DNA of 64,000 nt from Streptomonospora nanhaiensis (GTDB lineage: Bacteria; Actinomycetota; Actinomycetes; Streptosporangiales; Streptosporangiaceae): NCBI RefSeq assembly GCF_013410565.1, contig NZ_JACCFO010000001.1, positions 434,001 to 498,000 of the forward strand, in the 5' to 3' direction. The stretch's first letter is position 1; each line of letters starts with the position of its first letter. This document shows positions 44,847-55,866 of the stretch, piece after piece. The position numbers were made by a program, and so were the translations under genes. The notes below the pieces were generated by a model. That model ran no database searches. It saw nothing but the letters and a program-made list of their open reading frames with translations, and was not told the origin of the DNA.

Positions 44847-45974
44847 GTGGCCGAGCACACGACACCACACACCCAGGCGGGCCCCGGCGGCGTGGCCGCG
44901 CCGGCGCGCGGGTGGCCCCGCTGGGCGCCCCGGGCGGCGGTCGGCTGGTCGCTGGGCTACGGCGCGATCGGCGCCGCCTGCGCGGCGATCGACGGCGCCT
45001 TCCCCTACGCGGGCATGGTCGGCGCGCCGGTCGCCCCGCTGGCCACCCAGTTCGGCACGGGCCCGGCGTGGGCGGCGATCCTCCTGGCCGGGTTCCCCGC
45101 CGCCGCCCTGGGCGCCGTGCTGCTGCGCCGCTCGCCCGCCGGGCGGCGCCCGCTGATCGCCGCCGGCGCGCTGGTCTCGGCGCTGCTGCTCCTGGCCATG
45201 ACCGACGTCAACCTGCTGACCGCGCTGGGCTACCTGCCCTACGGCCTGGTGGGCCTGGTCTCCGGCGCCCCGGTGGGCGAGGCGTTCCGCGCGGCCGTGC
45301 TGAACTGGCCTTTCCTGCACCAGTTGCTCTGCCTGGCCGGCGGGTTCCTGTGGCTGATGGCGACCCTGTCCTACGCCCGCACCAGCCGCGGCGCGTGCGG
45401 CAGCTGCGGGCGCGACAGCGGCGCCGAGGGCTGGGCCGCGCCGGGGGCCGCCGCCCGCTGGGGCGTGTTCGCCGTGGCGGTGGCCGCGGCCGTGCCGCTG
45501 CTCTACGCCTTCACCCGCGTCGCCTGGTGGCTGGGGATCCCGCTGGGCATCACCGAGGAGTTCCTGCGGGCCGGGCAGGAGGAGGGCATGTGGACCTCGG
45601 GCCTGTTCCTGGCGGGGTTCGCCGTGGTCGGCGCGGTCCTCACCCTCGGCCTGGTCCAGCGCTGGGGCGAGGTCTTCCCCCGCTGGATGGTCGGGCTGGC
45701 CGGCCGGCGCGTGCCCATCGCGCTCGCGGTGGCCCCGGCCTCGGTGGTCTCGGTGCTCGTCCTCGTGGGCGGGTTCGCGATGTGGTCGGGTTACGCCGAA
45801 CTGGTGGGCCAGGGGGTGAGCGGCGACGCCGAGGCGGCCGGGCTGATGGCCGTCCTGCCGGGCCTGCTGTTCCCGGTGTGGGGCGTGGCGCTGGGGGCGG
45901 CCACGCTGGCCTACCTGCGGCGCCGGGGCACCTGCGCGGTGTGCGGCAACGGCGCCCCCGCCGCGGCCGGCTGA
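44847..45974 (+). CDS. Multi-span membrane protein of unknown function
   Basis: A 375-residue protein with a Pro/Ala/Gly-rich N-terminus of about 35 residues, then eight or so hydrophobic helices (for example VSALLLLAMTDVNLLTALGY, GVFAVAVAAAVPLLYAFTRV, GLFLAGFAVVGAVLTLGLVQ and SVVSVLVLVGGFAMWSGYAE). Two CxxC pairs are on loops: RGACGSCGRDSG at about 180 and GTCAVCGNG at the C-terminus. These cysteine pairs could bind a metal or form disulfides. I do not recognise a transporter family. GTG at 44847 follows GCGAGGAGAACAC. It lies 253 bp after the MoaD-like gene, with no gene in between, and a hairpin follows. Confidence 0.72.
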   Translation: MAEHTTPHTQAGPGGVAAPARGWPRWAPRAAVGWSLGYGAIGAACAAIDGAFPYAGMVGAPVAPLATQFGTGPAWAAILLAGFPAAALGAVLLRRSPAGRRPLIAAGALVSALLLLAMTDVNLLTALGYLPYGLVGLVSGAPVGEAFRAAVLNWPFLHQLLCLAGGFLWLMATLSYARTSRGACGSCGRDSGAEGWAAPGAAARWGVFAVAVAAAVPLLYAFTRVAWWLGIPLGITEEFLRAGQEEGMWTSGLFLAGFAVVGAVLTLGLVQRWGEVFPRWMVGLAGRRVPIALAVAPASVVSVLVLVGGFAMWSGYAELVGQGVSGDAEAAGLMAVLPGLLFPVWGVALGAATLAYLRRRGTCAVCGNGAPAAAG

Positions 45975-45989
45975 GGGCCCCGGCCGATC

Positions 45990-46017
45990 GGGCCGCCCGC
46001 CGCCGGGCGGGCGGCCC
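45990..46017. terminator. Hairpin between membrane-protein and P450 genes
   Basis: Perfect 12-bp stem GGGCCGCCCGCC (45990-46001) and GGCGGGCGGCCC (46006-46017) with a 4-nt GCCG loop; the two flanking genes converge. Confidence 0.75.
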
Positions 46018-46095
46018 GCGCCGCGTGCGGCGGCGCGGGCCGCGCCCTCCGCTCGAACACGGGCACGGCGCCGGCCTCCCGAGCGGCCCGCGCCC

Positions 46096-47337
46096 TCAGA
46101 CCCGCACCGGGAAGCGGGAGTAGCCGCGGATGGTGGTGGTGCGGCGCCGGGTGGGCACCGCCGCCGCGCGCAGCCCCGGCAGCCGCTCGGCCAGGGCGCG
46201 CAGCGCGATCTCGCCCTCCAGGCGGGCCAGCGGGGCGCCCAGGCAGTAGTGCGCCCCGGCCGAGAACGCCAGGTGCTCGGCCGCGTTGGCGCGGGTGATG
46301 TCGAAGCGGTCGGGCTCGGGGAACACCTCCGGGTCGCGCCCGGCCGCGCCGAGGAGCAGGATCACCGGAGTGCCGCGCGGCACCGCCAGCCCGCCGACCT
46401 CGATGTCGCGGTGCGGGTAGCGGCCGGTGACCTGCACGGGGGAGTCGAAGCGCAAGACCTCCTCGACCGCTCCGGGGGCCAGGCCGCCGGGGTCGGCGCA
46501 CAGCCGCTCCCACTCGCCGCGGTGGCGCAGCAGCGCGGCGACCCCGTTGCCGATCAGGTTGACGGTGGTCTCGAACCCGGCGATGAGCAGCAGCCGCGCC
46601 ATGGTGCGCAGCTCGGCGGCGGTGATCCGGTCCTCCTCCAGCGAGGTGACCAGCGCGCTGACGGCGTCCTCGCCGGGGTCGGCGCGGCGCACCTCGATCA
46701 GCCGGGCGAACAGCGCGTCGATCTCGTGCGCGGCGCGCCGCAGCTCCCGGTACTGCCGCGCCGAGCGCACCCCGTCCAGGGAGGCGCCCAGGGCGTTGCC
46801 GTAGCGCAGGAACCGCTCGTTGTCGACCTCGGGGATCCCGAGCAGTTCGCTGATGACGGCGATGGGCAGGGGCGCGGCGAAGTCCCGCATGAGGTCGAAG
46901 CCGCCCCGCGCGGCGGCCGCGTCCAGCAGCCGGTCGGTGATCTTCTGGATCCCGGCCCGGTAGCCCTCGATGCGGCGCGGGCTGAACGCGGGCCGGGCGA
47001 GCGCGCGCAGGCGGGTGTGGTCGGGCGGGTCGCGCTGGAGGAAGGACAGGTCGACCAGGCCCTCCTCGGGCGGGGGACCTCCGGGTGCCCGCACCCGGCA
47101 GTCGCGGTCGCGCAGCACCTGCCGGTTGGCCGCGTGCCCGACGGCCACCAGCGGTCCCAGGCGGCTGCGCACCACCGGCGGGCCGGCGTGCATGCGGGCG
47201 AAGAGCGGATAGGGGTCGGCGCGCCAGGGCCGGTGGTCGATCCTGCTGAGCGGGTCGCCGGTCTGGGCGAAGAACCAGGTCAGCCCGTGCTGGGCGCGCA
47301 GGCGCAGGTCGAGGCGGAGGTCGTCGAGCGTGGGCAT
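46096..47337 (-). CDS. Cytochrome P450
   Basis: A 413-residue soluble bacterial P450. The I-helix oxygen-activation motif is LLIAGFETTVNLIG, where Thr is kept. The K-helix ExxR is EEVLR. The heme-binding loop is AFSAGAHYCLGAPLARLEGE, with the Cys as thiolate ligand. Substrate unknown; layout fits the CYP107-like secondary-metabolism group. No ferredoxin gene is adjacent. ATG at 47337 follows AAGGGGATCC. It diverges from a TetR regulator; the 198-bp gap should carry both promoters, so the TetR may control the P450. Confidence 0.92.
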   Translation of the reverse strand: MPTLDDLRLDLRLRAQHGLTWFFAQTGDPLSRIDHRPWRADPYPLFARMHAGPPVVRSRLGPLVAVGHAANRQVLRDRDCRVRAPGGPPPEEGLVDLSFLQRDPPDHTRLRALARPAFSPRRIEGYRAGIQKITDRLLDAAAARGGFDLMRDFAAPLPIAVISELLGIPEVDNERFLRYGNALGASLDGVRSARQYRELRRAAHEIDALFARLIEVRRADPGEDAVSALVTSLEEDRITAAELRTMARLLLIAGFETTVNLIGNGVAALLRHRGEWERLCADPGGLAPGAVEEVLRFDSPVQVTGRYPHRDIEVGGLAVPRGTPVILLLGAAGRDPEVFPEPDRFDITRANAAEHLAFSAGAHYCLGAPLARLEGEIALRALAERLPGLRAAAVPTRRRTTTIRGYSRFPVRV

Positions 47338-47524
47338 CGGATCCCCTTACACGCTGGGCTTGCCTGCGAACGTATCCGCTCGCGCCCCGGCCGGCGGCCC
47401 GGGGGTGCCCCTCGCGGGCCGGCGCCGGTGCCGGGCACCGGGAGCACCGCGCATCCGCCCGGCGCCGCCGGCGGGCGGCCGTGCCCCGGCGGGCGGCGGC
47501 TCGCGGTCGGGCGCCGGAGGCGCT

Positions 47525-47550
47525 ATGTTGGCCGAGTGGCTAACTTAGCC
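47525..47550 (+). promoter_or_regulatory. Leaderless promoter and palindromic TetR operator
   Basis: TATGTT at 47525-47530 is placed 5 nt before the GTG at 47536, as in leaderless transcripts. GTTGGCC-GAGT-GGCTAAC (47527-47544) and the perfect GGCTAA-C-TTAGCC (47538-47550) overlap it and run into codons 1-5. Bound repressor would sit on the -10 and the start codon, so autoregulation is expected. Confidence 0.6.
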
Positions 47551-48129
47551 GATCGTGCAAGTCCAAGCCGAGGGCGGCGCCGCCGCGACGCCATGGTGGC
47601 GGCCGGTGTGGCGCTGCTGGCCGAGGGCGGGTGGGCGGCGCTCACGGCCCGGGCGATCGCCCGGCGCAGCGGCGCCAACACCGGGCTGATCCACTACCAC
47701 TTCGGCGGGCTGCCCGGCCTGCGCCGCGAGGTCGCGCGGTCCGCCGCCCAGGAGGTGGTGGCGCCGTTCGTCGGCGCGCTCGCCGGCGACGACGACCCCG
47801 CCGCCGTGCTCGACCGCCTGGCCGAGCTGATCCCGGCCGCGGCGGCCGACGAGGCCGCCGTGCGGCTGATGGTGGAACTCATCGCCGGCGCCGGGCGCGA
47901 TCCGGAGCTGTGCCAGGCGCTGCGCGGCGACCTGCGCGAGGCCCGCGCGCAGATCGCCGCGCGCATCGCCCGGCTGCGCCCGGACTGGCCGGCCGGGCGC
48001 TGCCGGGGGGCGGCCGTGCTGGCGGCCGCCCAGATCGACGGCCTGGTGCTGCACGCCGTGCTCGATCCCGACCTGCCGGTCGAGGAGGCGGCCGAGACCC
48101 TGCGCGCCCTGCTCACACGCCGGCGGTGA
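47536..48129 (+). CDS. TetR family regulator
   Basis: A 197-residue dimeric repressor. The N-terminal HTH is AMVAAGVALLAEGGWAALTA, then AIARRSGANTGLIHYHFGGL. The helical ligand domain begins at about 60. It starts at GTG 47536 with no ribosome-binding site, because a -10 box lies 5 nt upstream and the mRNA is probably leaderless. The operator palindromes cover this start. The likely target is the divergent P450 gene, and perhaps the DDN-like gene at 48296. Confidence 0.88.
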   Translation: MANLADRASPSRGRRRRDAMVAAGVALLAEGGWAALTARAIARRSGANTGLIHYHFGGLPGLRREVARSAAQEVVAPFVGALAGDDDPAAVLDRLAELIPAAAADEAAVRLMVELIAGAGRDPELCQALRGDLREARAQIAARIARLRPDWPAGRCRGAAVLAAAQIDGLVLHAVLDPDLPVEEAAETLRALLTRRR

Positions 48130-48295
48130 CCGGCCCCGGCCGTCCCCGGCCCCACCACCCCAGCCACCCCGATCGGCCCCTGTCCGCACCGGCCACCGAC
48201 CGGCCTCGGCGTCGTACCGCCGGGCCCTCCGGCGGCGCAGCGCGCCGCCCGCACAACCGCACCGTCCGCAGATCCGCATCCGAAGGGACACCGCC

Positions 48296-48772
48296 ATGGA
48301 GATCACCGAACGCCCCGAGCCGCCCACCGGGCTGGCCCGGTTCCTGCTCCGCCTGCCCGTGCACCTCTACCGCTGGCGCCTGAGCGGTCTGCTGGGCTGG
48401 AACCTGCTGCTGCTCAACCACGTCGGCCGCGTCTCCGGCGCCCGCCGCCAGGTCGTGCTGGAGGTGGTCGAGCACGCGCCGGACGGCTCCTACGTGGTGT
48501 GTTCGGGCTTCGGGCCCCGCGCGGACTGGTACCGCAACGTGATCGCCCACCCCCGCGCCACGATCCAGGTGGGCAAGCGCTCGCTGGCGGTGGTGGCCCA
48601 GCCGCTCAGCGCCGACGAGGGGGCCGAGCTGATGGTCCGCTACGCGACGCGCCGTCCCCGCGCGGCGCGCCAACTGGCCGACTTCATGGGGTTCAAGGTC
48701 GACGGCTCACCCGACGACTACCGCGCCACGGGCCGCGAGCTGCCCTTCGTGCGCCTGGTCCCGCGCCACTGA
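48296..48772 (+). CDS. DDN-like deazaflavin (F420)-dependent reductase family protein
   Basis: A 158-residue split-beta-barrel protein of the DUF385/DDN family. Motifs: LNHVGRVSGARRQVVLEVVE (the nitroreductase-family GRxSGxxR loop), YVVCSGFGPRADWYRNVIAH and GELPFVRLVPRH-like C-terminal strand (RELPFVRLVPRH here). These proteins use F420H2 to reduce quinones or nitro compounds, or bind lipids. F420 is inferred from the family and was not tested. ATG at 48296 follows GAAGGGACACCGCC. It lies 166 bp after the TetR gene on the same strand, with no gene in that gap. Confidence 0.85.
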   Translation: MEITERPEPPTGLARFLLRLPVHLYRWRLSGLLGWNLLLLNHVGRVSGARRQVVLEVVEHAPDGSYVVCSGFGPRADWYRNVIAHPRATIQVGKRSLAVVAQPLSADEGAELMVRYATRRPRAARQLADFMGFKVDGSPDDYRATGRELPFVRLVPRH

Positions 48773-48826
48773 CCCCGCCGGACGGTGCGGCCGCCGGGGG
48801 ACCCGGACGGCCGCACCGCCCGGCGC

Positions 48827-49294
48827 TCAGGGCACGTAGACGGTGGTGCCGGTGGCCCGCGCCCGCAGCGCGCCGCTCAACCGGGGCGCCAGCGCCGGGT
48901 GCAGCCGGGACACGGCCGTCCGGGGTTCGAGGAACGCGTAGCCGTCCAGCTCCTCGGCCTGCAGGGTGATCTCCACCCCCGAGTCCACCTGCCCGCAGTC
49001 GAACACGAACGACACGAACGGCTTGGGGCGCGGCTCGCGCGGCGCGCTCCACTGCAGCGCCAGCAGGTCGCCCGCCGTGCGGGTGAGGCCGGTCTCCTCG
49101 GCGACCTCGCGCTCGCACGCCAGGTGCGGGGCCTCGCCCTCCTCCACGACGCCGCCGGGCAGCGTCCAGTGCTCGCGGTAGTTGGGGTCGACGAGCAGCA
49201 CGCGGCCGGACTCGTCGGTGATCAGGCCGAACGCCGCGAGGTAGGCGGTGGGCAGGGAAGCGAACCACTGCTCCGGGGGTAGCAATTGCGCCAT
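48827..49294 (-). CDS. Nudix hydrolase
   Basis: A 155-residue Nudix-fold pyrophosphohydrolase. The Nudix box [20 protein letters not shown] with the following ETGL keeps the REVAEETGL metal-binding glutamates. The protein starts [20 protein letters not shown], as do many actinobacterial NTP or sugar-nucleotide hydrolases. Substrate unknown. A putative -10 box TACGCT lies 6 nt before ATG 49294, so it is probably leaderless; no ribosome-binding site is visible. It diverges from the kinase gene at 49684. Confidence 0.9.
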   Translation of the reverse strand: MAQLLPPEQWFASLPTAYLAAFGLITDESGRVLLVDPNYREHWTLPGGVVEEGEAPHLACEREVAEETGLTRTAGDLLALQWSAPREPRPKPFVSFVFDCGQVDSGVEITLQAEELDGYAFLEPRTAVSRLHPALAPRLSGALRARATGTTVYVP

Positions 49295-49683
49295 ACCCGC
49301 AGCGTAGGACGTCGCGCGGGCGGGCGCGACGGCGGAGGGGGTGCTCGGGGTCCCCGGCCGGCGCCCCCGCGGAAGGCGCGAGGCCCGGCGGGCACAAGGC
49401 TCCGGGAGCCGGAGGCCCCCCGAGATCACATGGAATCTACGCCGTAAAGGCGCTGCCGCGCGTGCACCGAGCGCCTAGACTGAACGTCTCCCTGATACGG
49501 CGCCGCCCCACACCGGACCCCGGCCCGCGCCCCGGCGACTCAGGGAGCGGCGCGCGCCCGCCCCCGGCAGGGGCCGCGCGGCCGACCGTGCGGGGCCCGC
49601 CCGCCGATGTGGCACGATCCAGGGGTCCGACGAGTTCTTCAGTCAACTGCAGTCAACGCAGCGGTGAATGCGGAGGTACGGAC
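49295..49683. promoter_or_regulatory. Divergent gap upstream of the Ser/Thr kinase
   Basis: TACGCT (49301-49306, minus strand) is the Nudix -10. Near the kinase start, CAGTCAAC is repeated at 49640-49647 and 49650-49657, a 10-bp helical period that could form a direct-repeat binding site. GCGGAGG precedes the GTG. The centre, 49340-49620, is GC-rich with no gene seen. Confidence 0.4.
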
Positions 49684-51525
<1,842 letters not shown>

Positions 51526-51582
51526 GCGTGTCGGCGCCTGCCGTTTGGGTGAAGGCCGCCGGGCGTGCTAATGCTGGTCCCC

Positions 51583-52224
51583 ATGACTGCTAGCGAGAGC
51601 GCACGTGTAGACCAGGACAACACCGGGCTGCAGGAGACGGACATGGGCGTGTCCGTCCTCGGCGACGGCAGCCACGTCCACAAGAGCGACCCCCGGCTGG
51701 GGGCGCTGGCCTGCGTCGACGACGCGGGCGCCACGATCGGGCTGGTGATCGCCTTCGGCGGGGTCCTGCCCGAGGAGATGGTGAGCCTGCTGTCGCTGCT
51801 GCAGAACGACCTCCTCGACGTCTACTCCGACCTGCACACGCCCATGGGGGTGGAGGACGAGCACCAGGTGCGGATCACCACCGGCTACATCGACCGGATC
51901 CAGGCGCTGTACGACGCCTACAGCGACCAGACGGCGCCGTCGGCGAGCGCGGTGATCCCGGGCGGCACGGCCAGCGCGGCGTTCCTGCACAAGGCTCGGG
52001 CCTCGGTGCGGCTGGCCGAGCACCACGTGTGGATCGCCCTCAAGGAGAACCCGGAGTCGATGAACCTGCTGGCCGCCAGCTACCTCAACCGGCTCTCGGC
52101 GCTGCTGTTCGTGCTGGCGCGCACGGCCAACGCCGAGCACGGGGACCTCATGTGGCAGCCCGGGCTCTCGGAGCGGGCGGCCCAGGAGGCGCAGGAGCAG
52201 CAGCAGGAGGCCGAGCAGGCGTAG
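51583..52224 (+). CDS. Degenerate PduO-type cobalamin adenosyltransferase-like protein
   Basis: A 213-residue protein with the PduO helical bundle. HKSDPRLGALACVDDAGATI, then GLVIAFG corresponds to the DPRxExxGxVDExxxxIG block. IPGGTASAAFLHKARASVRL and YLNRLSALLFVLARTAN match the later blocks. The N-terminal TxTGDxGxT ATP motif is missing; GVSVLGDGSHV takes its place. The RRAER catalytic motif is replaced by RLAEH. It may have lost adenosyltransferase activity and become a cobalamin-binding or other protein, but the assignment is by block pattern only. ATG at 51583 has no strong ribosome-binding site. It follows the kinase gene by 57 bp. Confidence 0.62.
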   Translation: MTASESARVDQDNTGLQETDMGVSVLGDGSHVHKSDPRLGALACVDDAGATIGLVIAFGGVLPEEMVSLLSLLQNDLLDVYSDLHTPMGVEDEHQVRITTGYIDRIQALYDAYSDQTAPSASAVIPGGTASAAFLHKARASVRLAEHHVWIALKENPESMNLLAASYLNRLSALLFVLARTANAEHGDLMWQPGLSERAAQEAQEQQQEAEQA

Positions 52225-52248
52225 CGGCCGTCCCCCCGGGGGCCGCAT

Positions 52249-52299
52249 GCGAAGGGCGGGCCGCATCGCCGTGGAGGCGACGCGCGGCCCGCCCTTCGC
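52249..52299. terminator. Bidirectional terminator after the PduO-like gene
   Basis: Perfect 16-bp stem GCGAAGGGCGGGCCGC (52249-52264) and GCGGCCCGCCCTTCGC (52284-52299), loop 19 nt, between convergent genes. Confidence 0.8.
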
Positions 52300-52335
52300 G
52301 TTGCGGCCCGGCACGGGGGCGCCGGGCCGCGGTGG

Positions 52336-54180
52336 TCAGCGGGAGCCGCCGCCCTCGTCCTCGCCGCCGGAGGCGGCGGGGCCGGAGGCGCCGGTGGACG
52401 TGCCGGGGCCCGCGGCCGTGTCGGGGCCCGCGGCCGTGTCGGCGGCGGCACCGGCCTTGGCGCCGCCGCCGTCCGCGGTCTCGCCCTCGGCCCCCTCGCC
52501 TCCGCCGGCGCCGCCGGTGGGGGCGGTGCGGGCGGTGGCGGGGGCGATGGCGCTCATGATCATGCCGTAGGAGCCGGGCGAGGGCGCGTTGCCGCGCACC
52601 GGTCCCAGGCGCCGGCCGCGCAGCGGGTCGCGCCGCAGGTCGACGTAGAGCGCCCAGCACAAGCCGATCATCACCACGATGAACGGCGAGGCGACCAGGA
52701 TGGTGAACGTCTGCAGCGCGTCGAGCCCGCCCATGTAGAGCAGGACGCCGGCCACGACCGCGCTCAGCGCCGCCCACAGGGCCACCAGCCACTTGTTGGG
52801 CTCGATGGCGCCCCGGGAGGACAGCGTGGCCAGCACCAGCGCGCTGGCGTCGGCGCCGCTGACCCAGAAGATCGCGACGAGGACCATGACCAGGATGCCG
52901 GTGACGGTGAAGCCCGGGTACTCCTGGAGGGCCGTGAAGAACGCCACGGCCTCGTCGGGGGCGGCGGCGATGTCCACGCCGTTCATCTGCAGGTGCACGC
53001 CCGCGCCGCCCAGGAAGATGAACCACAGCGCCGACACCAGGGTGGGCACCAGCAGGACGCCCAGGACGAACTCGCGGATGGTGCGGCCCCGGGAGATGCG
53101 CGCGATGAACGTGCTGACGAAGGGGGTCCAGGAGATCCACCACGCCCAGTAGAAGATCGTCCAGCCGGAGAACCACTCGGCGTCGCCGAACAGCGGCGCG
53201 CGGAAGCTCATCGGCAGGAGGTCGACGATGTAGGCGCCGATGGCCTCGGGAATGAGGTTGAAGAGGAGGACGGTGGGGCCGACGACCACGACGAAGGCCA
53301 CGAGCAGCACGGCCAGCACCATGTTGGTGTTGGACAGCCACTTGATGCCGCGCCCCACGCCGCTGACGGCGGAGAGGATCGCGAAGATCACCAGCACCAC
53401 GATGATGGCGAAGGCCACGTTGAGGGCCTCGGGGTCGCGGCTGGTGAAGTTGCCGCCGATGCCGGTGAACAGGTAGATGCCGCCGCCGATCTGGAGGGCG
53501 CCCAGGCCCAGCGAGGTCGCGCCGCCGAACTTGGTGGCGATGATGGACCAGATGTTGATGCCCTTGCCCCACCAGGTGTTCTCGACCTCCTTGCCGGTGA
53601 GGGACTGGAAGGGCGAGCTGATGAGGTTGCCGCGGCCCTTGCGGAACATGGAGTAGGCCAGGGCGAGGGCGACGACGGCGTAGATGGCCCAGGGGTGCAG
53701 GCCCCAGTGGAACAGGGTGTAGGCCATGGAGGTGGTGACGGCCTGCTCACTGCCGTCGGCCACGCCGGTCTGGGGCGGGGTGTTGGCGAAGTGCCACACC
53801 GGTTCGTAGATGCCGAAGAAGATCAGGCCGATGCCCATGCCGGCGCTGAACATCATGGCGACCCAGGAGACCGTGGAGAACTCGGGAGGCTCGCCGTTGG
53901 CCGAGAGCGGGATGCGGCCGTAGCGGCTGAAGGCCAGGACGAGCGCGAAGACCACGAACCCCGTGGTGGCCAGGACGAAGACCCAGCCGAGGTTGGCGAC
54001 GATCCAGTTGAGGGCGGCGGTGCCGTACTCGCTGACCTGGTCGGGCCACACGGCGCCCAGGACGCAGAAGACCCCGGCGAGGGTGATGGAGACACCGAAG
54101 ACGACGGGGTCGAGTCTCGGCTTGACCGGCCTGTCCGGTGGGGCGGTGGTGGACGCCGGTGTTTCCTGTGTTTCTGTCAT
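52336..54180 (-). CDS. BCCT family betaine/choline/carnitine transporter
   Basis: A 614-residue secondary transporter with about 12 membrane helices, importing a quaternary ammonium osmolyte by sodium or proton symport. Motifs include MMFSAGMGIGLIFFGIYEPV and the Trp box WTIFYWAWWISWTPFVSTFI followed by ARISRGRTIREFVLG. An acidic Gly/Ala-rich tail (about 550-614) is cytosolic and may act in osmosensing. ATG at 54180 is taken as the start; GAGG lies about 15 nt upstream. The long 54181-54837 gap lies upstream of it. Confidence 0.93.
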   Translation of the reverse strand: MTETQETPASTTAPPDRPVKPRLDPVVFGVSITLAGVFCVLGAVWPDQVSEYGTAALNWIVANLGWVFVLATTGFVVFALVLAFSRYGRIPLSANGEPPEFSTVSWVAMMFSAGMGIGLIFFGIYEPVWHFANTPPQTGVADGSEQAVTTSMAYTLFHWGLHPWAIYAVVALALAYSMFRKGRGNLISSPFQSLTGKEVENTWWGKGINIWSIIATKFGGATSLGLGALQIGGGIYLFTGIGGNFTSRDPEALNVAFAIIVVLVIFAILSAVSGVGRGIKWLSNTNMVLAVLLVAFVVVVGPTVLLFNLIPEAIGAYIVDLLPMSFRAPLFGDAEWFSGWTIFYWAWWISWTPFVSTFIARISRGRTIREFVLGVLLVPTLVSALWFIFLGGAGVHLQMNGVDIAAAPDEAVAFFTALQEYPGFTVTGILVMVLVAIFWVSGADASALVLATLSSRGAIEPNKWLVALWAALSAVVAGVLLYMGGLDALQTFTILVASPFIVVMIGLCWALYVDLRRDPLRGRRLGPVRGNAPSPGSYGMIMSAIAPATARTAPTGGAGGGEGAEGETADGGGAKAGAAADTAAGPDTAAGPGTSTGASGPAASGGEDEGGGSR

Positions 54181-54837
54181 AGCCGAACCAACCTCGTGTC
54201 AGGGAACCTGCGGGGCGCGCCCGATATGGCGGGGCGCGGTGTGCTGCGGAGATTTCGCAATGGTGCGGTGCTTTCGTGGTGAGGGCTGCTGGAAAGTGCG
54301 CGGATGGTGTGTATGCCGCGCTTTACCTTCCGTCGTGTGCGCACGGCACGGCCGGTGCAGAGGGCGCACGACGGACCGGGCCGCCGTCGGGGAAAGCGTG
54401 TCCGCCGCAATGGGGAGTTGCAAAGCAATAACGTGAAAATAACGGCAATGTTTCGGCCTCGCTTTCCACGGGTGATGGCATTGCCGGAACGGCGGGAGTT
54501 CCGCCCGGCGCTTTCCCGCAAGAGCGTAGGGCCAAACGGGTGGTGCCCTGGTAATGGGCGCGCGGAAGCGGCGTGAGGGGCGGCCGGTGCGCAGGTGGCG
54601 GACACCGCGCCGGCGCACGGCGCGCACGGCGCGCACGGGCCGCGGCGCCGCCCCGACCTGACCCGCCGTCCGGCTGCGGCCCGGTCGTCGACGCGGCGCG
54701 GCCCGGCCGCCGGCGCCGAGGGCGCCGCGACCGGGCCGCGCAGGCGAGGGCGGAGGCGGGACGGGAGCGGGACAGGGGAGAGGCGTCGGGGCCGCGCAGG
54801 AGCTGCGGAACCCGCGGCGGCCCCGGAGGGGCCGGCC
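54181..54837. promoter_or_regulatory. Long leader region of the BCCT gene
   Basis: A 657-bp gap with no gene. AT-rich DNA at 54415-54455 (GCAATAACGTGAAAATAACG) stands out. An 8-bp inverted repeat CGGCAATG (54443-54450) and CATTGCCG (54479-54486) is separated by 28 nt. This suggests the BCCT promoter or an osmotic-control site. From 54560 to 54837 the DNA is GC-rich and featureless. Confidence 0.4.
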
Positions 54838-55791
54838 TCAGCGCCCGGTGGCGCGCAGGCCGGCCAGGAACCACTCCCAGTCGGGGACGCGGGACTCGAT
54901 CGGCGCCCAGCCGTTGATGACGCCGACCAGCTGCCAGTAGCGCTCCACCCGCGCGTCCACGAACAGATCCAGTTCGTCGGCCAGGCGGCGGCGCTCCTCG
55001 GGGGTGTCGGGCCGCCCGTGCAGCGCGGCGGCGGCCAGCCCGTCCACCACCGGGCGGGCCTCGGCGCCGGCCGGGTCCAGCCCGGCGGCCCGCGCCGCAC
55101 CCGCCTCGGCGGCCACGCGCTCGGCCAGGGCGGTGCCGTCGCGGCCGGGCCGCTGGTAGGTCCCCTCGGCGCGGGCGCGCGCGTGCGCGGTGCTCATCCG
55201 GCGCACGCGGTCGCGGAAGGCCGGGTCGCGGACGAGCCCGGCCAGCTCCACCCAGGCGTCGACCTGCTCGGGGGCGGGGTCGTCGGGCAGGTCGACGCGC
55301 ACCGAGCGCTGCCGGGCGACGAACTCCTCGTCCATGTCCAGGCCGCCGAAGACGGCGTCGTGGTAGTCGTCGATGATGCGCTGCCGCTCCTCGGCGGAGA
55401 GGCGGGCGAGGTCGGTCATGAGGGTGATCTCCCGTTCGGTGGGGGTGCGGTGGGCCACGGTGCGCAGCACGGCCCGGCGCAGCCGCAGCACCCGGATCTG
55501 GGCGTCCAGCGACTCCACGTGCGCGGCGGCGACCTCGCCGAGGTCGGCGTCGCGCCGCAGCACGGCGCGCACGGTCGGCAGGTCGATGCCCAGTTCGCGC
55601 AGCGTGCGGACGAGGTCGAGCCGGGCCGTGGCCGCGGCGTCGTAGAGCCGGTAGCCGGCGGCGCTGCGGGCGGTCTCGGGCACGATGCCCTCGTCGGCGT
55701 AGAACCGGACCGCCTTGACCGTGAGGCCGGTACGTGCGGCCGCCTCACCGATGGTGAGCAGGTCCGCGGCGGGCGTGTGCATGGGCGCCAT
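54838..55791 (-). CDS. MerR family regulator with long C-terminal ligand-binding region
   Basis: A 317-residue protein. The N-terminal MerR HTH (8-78) reads LTIGEAAARTGLTVKAVRFY, then ADEGIVPETARSAAGYRLYD. A dimerisation helix follows (about 80-130). The remaining helical region carries TYQRPGRDGTALAERVAAEA and PVVDGLAAAALHGRP, a length and pattern like MerR proteins with a C-terminal sensor. Ligand unknown. The start is ATG at 55791, with GGGGAGACCACACG upstream; the 5' flank has TTGACCCTCCGGTTAGGGG, an imperfect MerR-type site. The WYL gene lies 75 bp upstream on the same strand. Confidence 0.82.
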   Translation of the reverse strand: MAPMHTPAADLLTIGEAAARTGLTVKAVRFYADEGIVPETARSAAGYRLYDAAATARLDLVRTLRELGIDLPTVRAVLRRDADLGEVAAAHVESLDAQIRVLRLRRAVLRTVAHRTPTEREITLMTDLARLSAEERQRIIDDYHDAVFGGLDMDEEFVARQRSVRVDLPDDPAPEQVDAWVELAGLVRDPAFRDRVRRMSTAHARARAEGTYQRPGRDGTALAERVAAEAGAARAAGLDPAGAEARPVVDGLAAAALHGRPDTPEERRRLADELDLFVDARVERYWQLVGVINGWAPIESRVPDWEWFLAGLRATGR

Positions 55792-55866
55792 CGTGTGGTC
55801 TCCCCTAACCGGAGGGTCAATGCGATTATCGGCCGCCAGGGGGGCCACGGGCCGTGCCGGGGGAGG

